Shown in pieces: positions 1-8,607 of a stretch of DNA of 64,000 nucleotides (position 1 is its first letter; every line of letters starts with the position of its first letter). The stretch comes from Dielma fastidiosa. GTDB lineage: Bacteria; Bacillota_I; Bacilli_A; Erysipelotrichales; Erysipelotrichaceae. The position numbers and the translations under genes were made by a program. The DNA is taken from NCBI RefSeq assembly GCF_000313565.1, contig NZ_HE578929.1, positions 131,275 to 195,274 of the forward strand. Reading direction: 5' to 3'. The notes below the pieces were generated by a model. That model was given only the letters and a program-made list of their open reading frames with translations, had not been told where the DNA came from and did no database searches.

Positions 1-1
1 T

Positions 2-415
2 GAGGAACAGAAACTAATATTATTAAAGCAAGCCAGAATTCAGATGCAGGGGTTTGATCAGAAAAGGATTGCGATATTAGGAGTAGCGTTTAAAGCAAAT
101 ACGGATGATCTGCGGTGTTCACCGGCGGTTTTGAATATCAAGATAATGATTGCTGAAGGAGCAGAAGTGGTCGTCTATGATCCACAGGCGGCAGCCAAAC
201 TACAGGCAAGCTATCCGCTAATCAAACGATGTGAGAGCATAGAAGAAGGGTTAAGAGCCGCCGATGCGTGCTTCATCTTTACAGAATGGGAAAGCATTCA
301 GCAATTAAAGCGAAAGGATTTTGCGCGGGCGATGAAACAGGTGCTGATTTATGATGAACGCCATTGTTTAGATAAGCATGAATTTGCACGGAATGAGTTA
401 TATACTATCGGTTAA
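2..415 (+). CDS. ugd: UDP-glucose 6-dehydrogenase, C-terminal part (gene starts before the window)
   Basis: The reading frame is open from base 2, so only about the last 137 residues are present. This part is the UDP-glucose/GDP-mannose dehydrogenase C-terminal domain. The strand start KRIAILGVAFKANTDDLR is followed by SPAV, then the second strand VVVYDP and the late motif FTEW typical of UDP-glucose dehydrogenases. The enzyme oxidises UDP-glucose to UDP-glucuronate with NAD, giving a precursor for acidic surface polysaccharides. The Rossmann NAD-binding half and the catalytic cysteine lie upstream and cannot be judged. A related UDP-sugar dehydrogenase such as a UDP-ManNAc dehydrogenase is possible but less likely. 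The gene is followed by an intrinsic terminator, so it is the last gene of its transcript. Confidence 0.85.
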   Translation, partial: EEQKLILLKQARIQMQGFDQKRIAILGVAFKANTDDLRCSPAVLNIKIMIAEGAEVVVYDPQAAAKLQASYPLIKRCESIEEGLRAADACFIFTEWESIQQLKRKDFARAMKQVLIYDERHCLDKHEFARNELYTIG

Positions 416-532
416 AAGGGAGACCTCTATTAACATTAATTGTTATGAAAAACTTTACTTTTGAATTAAAAAGATGCCTAACGCCAATTAAAAGTAAATA
501 AAGTTGAATTTTAAAGTTTGTAAAGTAAACAG

Positions 533-562
533 AAAAAACCTTCCAGGGGAAGAAGGTTTTTT
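533..562 (+). terminator. Intrinsic terminator after ugd
   Basis: The arms AAAAAACCTTC and GAAGGTTTTTT form an 11-bp stem with an 8-nt loop and a T-rich 3' side. It lies about 120 bases after the ugd stop. The rest of 416-739 holds no ORF that I would support. A small TGCAAG/CTTGCA hairpin at 624-639 has no T-run. Confidence 0.85.
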
Positions 563-739
563 CCTGCTTAAAGAGATAGAATTTTAATACGAAAAAGGGA
601 TTAAAGGGGAATGGTTTTTCGTATGCAAGTTTCCTTGCACGTTTACTATACCAAATGCAATCTGCGGAATTTGTCGAAAAATAGGTTTAAAATAAGAAGT
701 TTAATTTTATCGCTTATGATCTGCCGAATAAAATATTTA

Positions 740-768
740 TTGACGGGTATATTTAAAAATGATATGAT
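740..768 (+). promoter_or_regulatory. Sigma-A promoter of the DEAD-box helicase gene
   Basis: TTGACG at 740-745 and TATGAT at 763-768 are separated by exactly 17 bases. The expected transcription start near 775 gives a leader of about 63 nt that contains the alternative hairpins described separately. Confidence 0.75.
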
Positions 769-794
769 TAATCAGTTATTGTTAATATAGGCTA

Positions 795-838
795 GAGTAC
801 ATTAGTTTGTACTCGAATCATTAGAAAGAAGGTACAAA
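795..838 (+). promoter_or_regulatory. Leader with two mutually exclusive hairpins over the helicase start
   Basis: GAGTAC (795-800) can pair with GTACTC (809-814). The overlapping TTTGTAC (806-812) can instead pair with GTACAAA (832-838), which covers the end of the ribosome binding site AGAAGG (827-832) and the first base of the ATG. Only one of the two can form at a time. This could be a weak translational switch. The stems are short (6 and 7 bp), so the functional reading is inference. Confidence 0.4.
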
Positions 839-2592
839 TGACAAATTTTAATGAATTAGGTTTAAGTAATGAAATTTTGAGAGCCGTCAGTGAGATGGGA
901 TTTGAAAATGCAACCGACATACAGGCACAGGCAATCCCATATATCTTACAAGGGAGAGATGTGTTAGGTCGTTCTAATACAGGTACAGGCAAAACAGCAG
1001 CCTTTGGATTACCAGCTATCGATAAGGTAGATCCAACAAATCGCAAGCCGCAAATTCTTATTCTAAGTCCTACCAGAGAATTGGATATTCAGATTGCGAC
1101 TGAATTAAGAAAGTTTTCTAAATATAAAGAAGGTGTCAAAATCGTTCCGATTTATGGCGGTCAGCCAATTGACAGTCAGATTCAGCTGCTGAAGCGCGGC
1201 TGCGGTATTGTCGTAGGGACACCGGGCCGTGTGATGGATCATTTACGCCGCCGTACTTTAAAGCTTGATGAAATCAAGATGGTAATTCTTGATGAAGCAG
1301 ATGAAATGCTGAATATGGGCTTTAAAGAGGATATTGAAGAAATCTTAAAGGGCATGCCAAAGGAACAATATCAGATGACTTTGTTCTCTGCAACTATGCC
1401 AAACAGTATTATGGAAATTACAAGACAGTTTCAGCAGGATCCAGTCAGTGTTGAAATCAAGAGTACACAGCGTACGATCGATACTGTGGAACAAAGCTAT
1501 TATGAGTGTGGCCGCGGCAAGAAAACAAATGCGCTACGTATTCTGCTGAATGCTTTTGATCCAGAATTGACAATGATTTTCTGTAATACAAAAAAGATGG
1601 TGGATGAACTTGTCGATGAGTTGAATTCATATGACATTAAAGCTATTGGCCTGCATGGCGATATGAAGCAGCAGGCGCGTACTCGTGTCATGGATCAATT
1701 CCGTACTGGTAATTATCCGATATTGATTGCTACTGATGTTGCTGCAAGAGGCATTGATGTTGATAATATTGATCTGGTAGTCAATTATGATATACCGCAG
1801 GATAATGAGTATTACATTCATCGTGTAGGCCGTACAGGCCGTGCCGGTAAAAAGGGCAAGGCGATTACATTGATTGCCGGCAAGCGTCAGCGTCAGTTCA
1901 TTCGTGATATCATGCGTTATACGAAGACAGCCATCGCGCATCGTCAGCTGCCAAGCAGTGAAGAGTTATTGGAAGAGAGCAAACGCGCATTTGTGGCTCA
2001 GGTCATGAGTGCATGCTCTGAGGATATCAATGAGGAAAGTATTGAAATAGCAAATGAAATTCTCGGTGAGGGAGTTGCTATTGAGAACGTATTAAGTGCT
2101 TTGATTTCAATGCTTTATAAGCCTGAGGTAATAGATGCCGGGGTTGTGGAAGAGGTTTTCAATAAGAAAAAGGAACGTAAGTTCAATGATGCTGACGCGA
2201 CAACGCTGCATTTCAATATTGGCCGTAATCAAGGAGTTGCTGCTAATCATTTAGTATGCGCCATTGCTGAAGAGACAGGTCTGCCTTCATCGGTTATTGG
2301 TAAAATTGATCTGAAAGCCAAATATACCTTGGTTGATATCGCCAATGATTCAGTAGATAAGGTGCTTGAACATATGGCAAACTGCACGATCCGCGGATTC
2401 GAAGTAAATGTTAAGATTGACGGCGGTGCGCCAGTGCGCAAGACAGTTAAGAAAAATAATGAGGGCAGCTATAAGCCTAAAAAGATGAGCGAAGATTCAT
2501 ATAAGTCAAGAAAAACGACGGAACATGCCCGCCGCAATAGCTCAAAGAGCAAGAATGAAAAGCCGCGCCGCAAGACACGGTATGATGATTAA
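838..2592 (+). CDS. deaD: DEAD-box ATP-dependent RNA helicase (CshA/DeaD type)
   Basis: This 584-residue protein unwinds RNA duplexes in mRNA decay, ribosome assembly and cold adaptation. In order it shows a Q motif near residue 29, the Walker A variant SNTGTGKT, SPTRELD, GTPGR, the DEAD box in ILDEADEM, the SAT motif, and the C-terminal helicase lobe ending in HRVGRTGRAG. Residues about 465-535 look like the DbpA-type RNA-binding domain. The last 45 residues are a Lys/Arg/Ser-rich tail of the kind that binds RNA. The start has a clear AGAAGG site 5 bases upstream. The gene has its own promoter and terminator, so it is monocistronic. CshA in Bacillus is an RNA degradosome partner; that role here is by analogy only. 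Confidence 0.93.
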   Translation: MTNFNELGLSNEILRAVSEMGFENATDIQAQAIPYILQGRDVLGRSNTGTGKTAAFGLPAIDKVDPTNRKPQILILSPTRELDIQIATELRKFSKYKEGVKIVPIYGGQPIDSQIQLLKRGCGIVVGTPGRVMDHLRRRTLKLDEIKMVILDEADEMLNMGFKEDIEEILKGMPKEQYQMTLFSATMPNSIMEITRQFQQDPVSVEIKSTQRTIDTVEQSYYECGRGKKTNALRILLNAFDPELTMIFCNTKKMVDELVDELNSYDIKAIGLHGDMKQQARTRVMDQFRTGNYPILIATDVAARGIDVDNIDLVVNYDIPQDNEYYIHRVGRTGRAGKKGKAITLIAGKRQRQFIRDIMRYTKTAIAHRQLPSSEELLEESKRAFVAQVMSACSEDINEESIEIANEILGEGVAIENVLSALISMLYKPEVIDAGVVEEVFNKKKERKFNDADATTLHFNIGRNQGVAANHLVCAIAEETGLPSSVIGKIDLKAKYTLVDIANDSVDKVLEHMANCTIRGFEVNVKIDGGAPVRKTVKKNNEGSYKPKKMSEDSYKSRKTTEHARRNSSKSKNEKPRRKTRYDD

Positions 2593-2602
2593 ATAATCCT
2601 TG

Positions 2603-2632
2603 AACTGGTCATTAATTTGATCAGTTTTTTTT
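2603..2632 (+). terminator. Intrinsic terminator after the helicase gene
   Basis: AACTGGTCA (2603-2611) pairs with TGATCAGTT (2618-2626), with one G-T pair, and is followed by a run of T. It starts 10 bases after the stop codon. Confidence 0.85.
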
Positions 2633-2741
2633 AAATTAAGAAGTGTGAGGGTTTCATCCGCAGTATAGAGACGAGTAATGAAACAGCTTTATTTTGCCTG
2701 CTTCATGGCCTTGCAATCATTAAAACTACCGTAAAACCTTG

Positions 2742-2770
2742 TTGCTTTGAAAAGCATAATGGGGTACAAT
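2742..2770 (+). promoter_or_regulatory. Probable promoter of the 903-residue c-di-GMP gene
   Basis: TTGCTT (2742-2747) and TACAAT (2765-2770) are 17 bases apart and about 95 bases upstream of the start codon. The -10 box is good and the -35 box moderate. Confidence 0.5.
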
Positions 2771-2864
2771 TAAATTAATAATAGCGTAATTTTTGGGGTT
2801 TAATTAATTACTGTGGCAGTCATTCACAGCCGTTAAATTAAATGGAAGACGGGAGATTCAAACA

Positions 2865-5576
2865 ATGAGAACGAAACGGGGATTTCAGCTATATACCGGC
2901 ATGTGGCTGCTTGCCGTCCTGCTTTTGGCATTGATGCTTATAAGGACAGTTGGCGACGCTAGAATCATCAATTACAGTGGTTTAGTGCGCGGTGCAACAC
3001 AGCGTTTGGTGAAGGAAGAAATGAATGACAAGCCGGATGATGAACTGATTGTGCAGCTTGATGGTATCATTTATGATCTTCAGACCGGTAAGGGTGACTT
3101 TGGGCTTACTAAAAATAATGATAAGGAATTTCAAAGACAGCTGTCTGAATTGAATGGGGTTTGGAGCAGTATTAAGGATGAGATATACGCTGTTCGTTCT
3201 GGCCGTTCAAAACTTGAATTGTATACATTAAGTCAGCAGCATTTTGAGATGGCAGACCGTCTCGTACTGCAGGCTGAACAAGATTCAAATCATAAGCTTG
3301 TAAATTTTATTTTAGTTTACTTTTTAATATTGCTTTTATCCATTGCTGTGTTTTTTGTTGTGAATAAGCGGAATGAGAAAACATTAGAAACGGCGGTATC
3401 AACTGATAAACTGACAGGGCTTTTGAATCGTTCCGGATTTGAAGCAGCAGCTGAAAATTTGCTTCAGCAATCTAAAGGGAACTATACTGTGGCAGCTTTT
3501 GATATAGATAATTTTAAGATTATTAATGATTCCTTTGGCTATGTTCAAGGGGATCAGCTTCTGAGGGCTATCGCTTCAGCATTAAAACATTGGAAAAATG
3601 CAAATTATCTATGCGCGCGTCTTGATGCGGATGATTTCATCCTGCTTGGTGAAGCGAGTGATACATTTGCTTCTGAGTTAATGGCTGTTCTAAAGCTTGC
3701 GGCAGAGGAACAGAGTTTTCTGAAACCTTTTGGTACTGTTGGAATTACATATGGCTGCTATCAGCTGCAAAATAATGATGAGCCGATTAAGACAATCATG
3801 GATAAGGCTAAGCTGGCTCATAAGGCTGCCAAGGCATCAGCTGATAAATCGCTTGTTTGGTATGATGAGCATTTGCTGGAAAAAATGATGCGGGAGCGTA
3901 AATTGCAGGAGCATCTGCAAAGCGCCCTTAGTAATGAGGAATTTGAGCTGTATTTCCAGCCTCGGGTTGAATTGTCCAATCTGCAGATTGTGGGAGCTGA
4001 AGCGTTGGTTCGATGGGAATTACCCGGCAGCGGAACTTTATATCCGGATTCATTCATTCCGATTTTTGAAGCAAATGGTTCGATTGCTGAATTAGATTTT
4101 TATATGCTTAAAAAGGTTTGCAGATATCTTCATGAGCGTATGATACAGGGTGTAGAATTGTTCCCGATATCAGTTAATTTTTCTCGTGTCACGCTTTATC
4201 GTGAAGCATTTTATGAGACTTTTCATGCGATTGTAGATGAATATGCCATTCCTCATGACTGCATTGAAATTGAAGTGACAGAAAGTGCCTTTAATGACAT
4301 TGCAGATATTGTTCTTCAGATGCTGAATCAGCTTGATGAAGAGGGTTTTCCTATCGCGATGGATGATTTTGGCTCTGGTTATTCTAATATGAATTTATTA
4401 GGCAGCCTGCCGCTTCAGATTATTAAGCTGGATAAAGTTTTCTTACAGGAAGCAGATAGCAATGAGCGGGTAAAGGGGATTATCATTTGTGCAGTGGAAT
4501 TGGCACATACGATGGGGGTTCAGATTGTGTGTGAGGGAGCAGAGACGCAGCAGCATGTTGATTTCCTGCGTGAAATTGGCTGTGATTTTGTGCAAGGCTA
4601 TTATTTTACCAAGCCGATTCCTCACCGCGCGTTTGATGAAAAATATCCGCATTTTGAACAGCGTAATCTTTTACCGCATCGCCATATGACCAAGAGTGAT
4701 ATTTCTATGGTGCCGAATTGGGAAAAACGCAGCAAGCGAATGTTTGAGGAGATTTTGGCTGAAACATATCCCGGCTTCTTGAGTCTTCGCAATGAAAAGC
4801 ATCAGATTGTCTATCTGAATCAAAATTTCCGTAACTGGATTGCTAAGTATACGGATGTTGATCCATTGGGAAAAACGAATATAGATTTGGCGGCCATTGT
4901 TCCGGAGAATGTGGCGGATACGTTTATGCAGTGTCATGACGGCAGTCTTGATCTGCAAAAGGATCAGGATAACATAACCGGTGTTAAGAAGCTGCTGGAA
5001 TTTAAAGGGGCGGCGGGTACTGATGAACCATCTCAGTATTTTGATGCACTGAAATATTGGGTAACAATTGATGGTGCTAAATATATTTTTACAGTTGCCT
5101 ATGATGTAACTGAGCTTTATCAGGAGGATATGGTTAATCTGCAGAATGCTTTGACGGACAGTTTGACAGGCGCGCAGAATCGCCGCTATCTGATAATGAA
5201 TTCAGAGAAATTTTATGGACATTATGCGGCAGCCTTTGATTTAGATCATTTTAAGGCAGTCAATGATCTTGAAGGGCATCTCATCGGAGACAAGGTTCTG
5301 CGCGATTTTGTTAATTTTATCAGGGAACAAGTACCTGGTGTTTTGGCCATGGTTCGTTTAGGCGGTGATGAATTTCTTGCGGTTTTCCAAAGCGGTGAGA
5401 GTGCGGAGGGTATTTTAGAATCGCTGAAGCAGGCACGAACACGGTATGAGTCACTTTATCATCAGCATGCGAAGCTTTCCTTCAGTATCGGCATCGGTCA
5501 GTTAAAAGCACCCATTGAAGCTTCATTAGGTGAATTGGATCAGCTGATGTATGAGGATAAACATCGCAATCGATAA
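2865..5576 (+). CDS. Membrane c-di-GMP enzyme: GGDEF(degenerate)-EAL-PAS-GGDEF
   Basis: The 903 residues start with a membrane segment (about 10-33), then an extracytoplasmic stretch of about 110 residues and a second membrane segment (about 144-166). The first GGDEF domain is degenerate: its signature is DADDF at 254-258, so it is probably a regulatory GTP-binding module. The EAL domain follows with EAL at 379-381, an ISVNFSR strand, EVTES, DDFGSGYS and EGAET, so it should hydrolyse c-di-GMP. After this comes a PAS-like sensor (about 625-740) and a second GGDEF domain with an intact RLGGDEF (833-837) and no RxxD inhibitory site. The protein could therefore both make and degrade the messenger. 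A cyclase domain placed after an EAL domain is unusual, because composite proteins normally end with EAL. The ribosome binding site is weak (GGGAG). Confidence 0.9.
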   Translation: MRTKRGFQLYTGMWLLAVLLLALMLIRTVGDARIINYSGLVRGATQRLVKEEMNDKPDDELIVQLDGIIYDLQTGKGDFGLTKNNDKEFQRQLSELNGVWSSIKDEIYAVRSGRSKLELYTLSQQHFEMADRLVLQAEQDSNHKLVNFILVYFLILLLSIAVFFVVNKRNEKTLETAVSTDKLTGLLNRSGFEAAAENLLQQSKGNYTVAAFDIDNFKIINDSFGYVQGDQLLRAIASALKHWKNANYLCARLDADDFILLGEASDTFASELMAVLKLAAEEQSFLKPFGTVGITYGCYQLQNNDEPIKTIMDKAKLAHKAAKASADKSLVWYDEHLLEKMMRERKLQEHLQSALSNEEFELYFQPRVELSNLQIVGAEALVRWELPGSGTLYPDSFIPIFEANGSIAELDFYMLKKVCRYLHERMIQGVELFPISVNFSRVTLYREAFYETFHAIVDEYAIPHDCIEIEVTESAFNDIADIVLQMLNQLDEEGFPIAMDDFGSGYSNMNLLGSLPLQIIKLDKVFLQEADSNERVKGIIICAVELAHTMGVQIVCEGAETQQHVDFLREIGCDFVQGYYFTKPIPHRAFDEKYPHFEQRNLLPHRHMTKSDISMVPNWEKRSKRMFEEILAETYPGFLSLRNEKHQIVYLNQNFRNWIAKYTDVDPLGKTNIDLAAIVPENVADTFMQCHDGSLDLQKDQDNITGVKKLLEFKGAAGTDEPSQYFDALKYWVTIDGAKYIFTVAYDVTELYQEDMVNLQNALTDSLTGAQNRRYLIMNSEKFYGHYAAAFDLDHFKAVNDLEGHLIGDKVLRDFVNFIREQVPGVLAMVRLGGDEFLAVFQSGESAEGILESLKQARTRYESLYHQHAKLSFSIGIGQLKAPIEASLGELDQLMYEDKHRNR

Positions 5577-5597
5577 TTACGAAAGGAGAGTGGCTGA

Positions 5598-5873
5598 ATG
5601 AAAAAGGTAAAATTATTTGCGGCGGTATTATGTTTTTTAATATTAGGCAGCTTTTTGTATAATCAGAAGCAGGCAAGCGATTGTGTTAATCAACGGCGTG
5701 AAGTGATTGAGGCAATCTTTTCAGGCAGGGGCTATATGTTTGCTGATACAGAGGATATCACGGAAGCTTTCATCACTGATTATGCTGATGCCTATGCTGA
5801 AGGTGATTTGCTGAGTATCGCCAGAGCGATGGAGAAGCTTGAACCAGATGGACTCAGCATTATCTATCAATAA
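5598..5873 (+). CDS. Small membrane-anchored protein of unknown function
   Basis: I do not recognise this 91-residue protein. It has a Lys-rich start and one hydrophobic segment (about 5-22) acting as an uncleaved signal anchor. A mostly acidic domain of about 68 residues then faces outward and contains one cysteine and runs such as DTEDIT and DYADAY. A strong AAAGGAGAG site precedes the ATG. It starts 21 bases after the c-di-GMP enzyme with no terminator between them, so the two are probably co-transcribed. It could be an accessory or sensor partner of that enzyme, but this rests on position alone. A weak inverted repeat (5891-5925) without a T-run lies downstream. Confidence 0.6.
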   Translation: MKKVKLFAAVLCFLILGSFLYNQKQASDCVNQRREVIEAIFSGRGYMFADTEDITEAFITDYADAYAEGDLLSIARAMEKLEPDGLSIIYQ

Positions 5874-5988
5874 GATTAAAAGTGAATAATGAAAATCAGT
5901 GATAATATATGTTTATCATATTTTCAGAGTGTATATTAAATGCAATCTTGTATGTTATCGGCTATAATGATTCTCAGTAGGTGATGAG

Positions 5989-6579
5989 ATGAAATTTCAA
6001 GCTGTTATTAATACAGATCGATGCATGAACTGCAGACAATGTCTGCGCATTTGTCAGGAACATATGTTTATTGAGGTTAATGGTCATACGGCAGCTATTA
6101 AGGATGGCTGCAGCGGCTGTAATGAGTGTGTGACACACTGTCCCTGCGCGGCAATAGAATTAACAAAAAAAGAATGCTGGTGCTGTGAAGGGGATTGCTG
6201 TGACGGCAATGATTCTGAACTATATAATTGGCCGGTTCATCTTTCAATGATCAGCAGTGATAACCGCTATCTGCCGCATGCTGATTTACTTTTAGCCGCT
6301 GATTGTGCTGCTTATGCTTATGCGGATTTTCATAAAGAATTTATGATTGATAAAGTCGTACTGATTGCCTGTCCGAAAAACGACGCTAATCACACATACG
6401 CAAAAAAACTGGCTGACATGTTCAGAAAGGCTGATTTTCATTCGATTCAAATTGTCCGCATGAACAGCGATTGCTGCATGAGTCTGAAAATGCTTGTGGA
6501 TGAAGCTGTGCAATTAAGCGGTTTGCCGATTCAATACCACGAAGTAGTTGTCAGCAACGACGGTTGTATATATGAATAA
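5989..6579 (+). CDS. Two-cluster [4Fe-4S] ferredoxin-like protein with a C-terminal reductase-associated domain
   Basis: Residues 12-22 carry CMNCRQCLRIC and residues about 41-53 carry CSGCNECVTHCPC, two classic 4Fe-4S ligand sets. A third, tighter group (CWCCEGDCC, residues about 63-71) could hold another metal or structural cluster. The last 120 residues contain NWPVHLSM, ADLLLAADCAAYAY and the strand VVLIACPKND, a layout known from stand-alone ferredoxin-type regulatory or electron-transfer proteins of anaerobes. The expected role is cytoplasmic electron transfer; the partner is not in this window. The gene is convergent with ldh, and a shared palindrome separates them. The 196-residue length is right for this uncharacterised family. 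Confidence 0.8.
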   Translation: MKFQAVINTDRCMNCRQCLRICQEHMFIEVNGHTAAIKDGCSGCNECVTHCPCAAIELTKKECWCCEGDCCDGNDSELYNWPVHLSMISSDNRYLPHADLLLAADCAAYAYADFHKEFMIDKVVLIACPKNDANHTYAKKLADMFRKADFHSIQIVRMNSDCCMSLKMLVDEAVQLSGLPIQYHEVVVSNDGCIYE

Positions 6580-6589
6580 TAGAAGCAAA

Positions 6590-6619
6590 AAATAGTCTGC
6601 CGAGTACGGCAGACTATTT
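6590..6619 (-). terminator. Terminator between ferredoxin and ldh, mainly for ldh
   Basis: AAATAGTCTGCCG (6590-6602) and CGGCAGACTATTT (6607-6619) form a perfect 13-bp stem with a 4-nt loop. Read on the minus strand the stem is followed by a run of T, so it is a strong terminator for ldh, and its first bases overlap the ldh stop codon. On the plus strand the tail is short, so termination of the ferredoxin transcript may be weaker. Confidence 0.85.
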
Positions 6620-7577
6620 AATTCCAATTTAATTCTTGTTCAATATGCTTGATATTTTCCTTCAATGTCTTGCAGCTGTTGAAGAACTTTTGCTGATCAA
6701 CATCATTTAATGGCAGACGAATGATTTCACGAACTCCGCTGCGGTTAATGACCGCCGGCACGCCGATATATAAATCACGTTCATGATATTCATCCTGCTG
6801 ATAGGCAGAGATTGTCAGAATGGCGTTTTCATCATCCAGGATAGCTCGGACTAAACGATTTAAAGACAATCCGATACCATAATAAGTTGCTTTTTTCTTT
6901 TCGATAATTTCATAAGCAGCCTGCTGTACCTGACGATAGATTTCATGCAAATCATCAAGCCCCTTATGCTGTTCATCCAAAAGCTCCAGCATCTTTTTAC
7001 AGCCTACATAGGCATGCGTCCAAGGCACAAAGGATGAATCACCATGTTCTCCCATCATATAGGCATGCACGTTGGTTGGTGATACATTCAGATAATCAGC
7101 CATCAAGGTACGCAGACGGGCAGTATCTAAGATCGTACCCGAGCCCAGCACCCGGCTGGTTGGCAGTCCGCTGACTTTTTGCGCGACATAGGCCATCAGA
7201 TCCACCGGATTGCTGGCAATGATTAAAATGCCGTCAAAGCCGCTGGCCATAATACTTTCCGTAATCGATTTCATTATTTTTGCGTTAACCATTGTCAGAT
7301 CAAGCCGTGTCTGACCTGGTTTTTGAGCTGCACCGGCAGTAATTACCACAATCGCTGCATCTTTGCAGTCAGCATAGCTGCCGGCTTTAATTTTAATGCG
7401 GCTGCTGGCATAAGGAAGACCATGACTTAAATCCATGGCTTCACCTATGGTTTTGTCTGTGTTCATATCGACTAATACAATTTCATCGATACCACCTGTA
7501 TTTAAAAAGGTATATGCCATGCTCATGCCGACAAAGCCAGTACCAATCAGTACCAGTTTTCTGTTTTCTAAATTCAT
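6618..7577 (-). CDS. ldh: L-lactate dehydrogenase
   Basis: This 319-residue enzyme reduces pyruvate to L-lactate with NADH, regenerating NAD in fermentation. The N-terminal Rossmann motif is GTGFVGMS and the NAD-specific acidic residue is in LVDMN. The substrate loop is QKPGQTRLDL, the LDTARLR segment follows, and the proton-relay histidine is in MGEHGDS. The Gln in the loop (KPGQTR) indicates lactate rather than malate dehydrogenase. AGGAGG lies 8 bases before the ATG. A good promoter sits directly upstream and a hairpin lies at the stop. The mscS gene is just upstream on the same strand without an obvious terminator, so some read-through into ldh is possible. Confidence 0.95.
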   Translation of the reverse strand: MNLENRKLVLIGTGFVGMSMAYTFLNTGGIDEIVLVDMNTDKTIGEAMDLSHGLPYASSRIKIKAGSYADCKDAAIVVITAGAAQKPGQTRLDLTMVNAKIMKSITESIMASGFDGILIIASNPVDLMAYVAQKVSGLPTSRVLGSGTILDTARLRTLMADYLNVSPTNVHAYMMGEHGDSSFVPWTHAYVGCKKMLELLDEQHKGLDDLHEIYRQVQQAAYEIIEKKKATYYGIGLSLNRLVRAILDDENAILTISAYQQDEYHERDLYIGVPAVINRSGVREIIRLPLNDVDQQKFFNSCKTLKENIKHIEQELNWN

Positions 7578-7597
7578 ATTGTTGTCCTCCTGTTTTT

Positions 7598-7626
7598 ATT
7601 ATAGCCAATCAGCCGGAAAACAACAA
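7598..7626 (-). promoter_or_regulatory. ldh promoter
   Basis: Read on the minus strand, TTGTTG (7626-7621) and TATAAT (7603-7598) are 17 bases apart. Transcription would start near 7591, leaving a very short leader that is mostly ribosome binding site. Confidence 0.75.
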
Positions 7627-7638
7627 TTTTAACACTTT

Positions 7639-8469
7639 TTAATTTTGATGAATGACTACCTGCGGATAAGGAATCACAATGCCGGCTTCATCAAAACGCT
7701 TTTTGATACTGATGCGCAAATCGGACAGCATTGCATAACCTACCGCGCTGGAACGGCTTTGCAAGGCAGCTTTTAATTCAATACCGCTGTCTAAAAAATT
7801 TGTGCAGCGCACTTTTACGGCTGGAATGCCATCCGTCTTTTCGGCGGCACTGCGCAGATCAAGAAAATCTGGGTGCTTCATGATTTCCTCAGCAATGATG
7901 CTGATCGCAAGATCAAGATCACTTTCATAGGATATCTGCAGAATAAGAAAATCACCCTTAAAGTCAGCCGCTGTCACATTTTCGAGCGTAGCCTTATTAA
8001 TTTCACTGTTGGGAATCATAATTTGAGTATTTTCATAGGTTTTAATTACCGTATGACGCAAAGAGATATCCAAAACAGTACCCACTAAGCCATTATTGGT
8101 TTTAATTAAATCACCAACCTTAAAGGGCTTGAAAAAGAGAATCATCATGCCGCTCACTAAATTGCCAACCGCTTCCTGAGCCGCAAGACCTAATACTAAA
8201 GCCAATACGCCACCGCCGGTCAGCAATGTTTTGACGATTTCCTTTAAAGCTGTGAATTGATAGCATATGCCTAGTATCAAAACGATATTCAGCCCTATTT
8301 TAATCAGCTTGATGATGATTTGCTGATTATCATTTTCATATTTTAAAACAATATGAATCAATAGCTTTTTTAATAAGGTAATCAATAAAAACAAAAAAAG
8401 CATTGTTAATAAAGCATCAATAAAAGTTGTCATAAAAAAGCTGTTAAGCATCGTTAAAATTTGCTGCAT
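7639..8469 (-). CDS. mscS: Small-conductance mechanosensitive channel, MscS family
   Basis: The 276 residues include two to three N-terminal membrane helices and the pore helix with the family's small-residue pattern (GGGVLALVLGLAAQEAVGN, about 83-101). The beta domain follows with FKVGDLIK, VGTVLDISLRHT and IPNSEI. Family members open on membrane tension and release solutes during hypo-osmotic shock. The length fits the minimal three-helix MscS architecture. GAGGAAG precedes the ATG, and TATAAT (minus strand, 8500-8495) is a likely -10 box, although no clear -35 box is visible. A second, unrelated tension channel (mscL) lies at 60104-60502. Confidence 0.92.
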   Translation of the reverse strand: MQQILTMLNSFFMTTFIDALLTMLFLFLLITLLKKLLIHIVLKYENDNQQIIIKLIKIGLNIVLILGICYQFTALKEIVKTLLTGGGVLALVLGLAAQEAVGNLVSGMMILFFKPFKVGDLIKTNNGLVGTVLDISLRHTVIKTYENTQIMIPNSEINKATLENVTAADFKGDFLILQISYESDLDLAISIIAEEIMKHPDFLDLRSAAEKTDGIPAVKVRCTNFLDSGIELKAALQSRSSAVGYAMLSDLRISIKKRFDEAGIVIPYPQVVIHQN

Positions 8470-8557
8470 TGTACTTCCTCATTTCATTGTCTTTATTATA
8501 CTCAAAAAGACTTAAAAAATCATTATAAAAAGGAATTTGTGGAATTGTGTGAAGCTA

Positions 8558-8585
8558 TTGAAAATATAATGCTTTCAGTTATAAT
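8558..8585 (+). promoter_or_regulatory. Promoter of the 154-residue membrane protein gene
   Basis: TTGAAA (8558-8563) and TATAAT (8580-8585) are 16 bases apart. The promoter is divergent from the likely mscS promoter about 60 bases away. Confidence 0.6.
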
Positions 8586-8607
8586 TAATACGTGAGAGGT
8601 GAGTCTC

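Noticed and set aside
792-1046. Minus-strand frame over the helicase start and many other minus-strand frames of 60-160 codons inside genes
   Set aside because: They lie opposite clearly homologous genes, lack ribosome binding sites and have low-complexity translations, so they are shadows.
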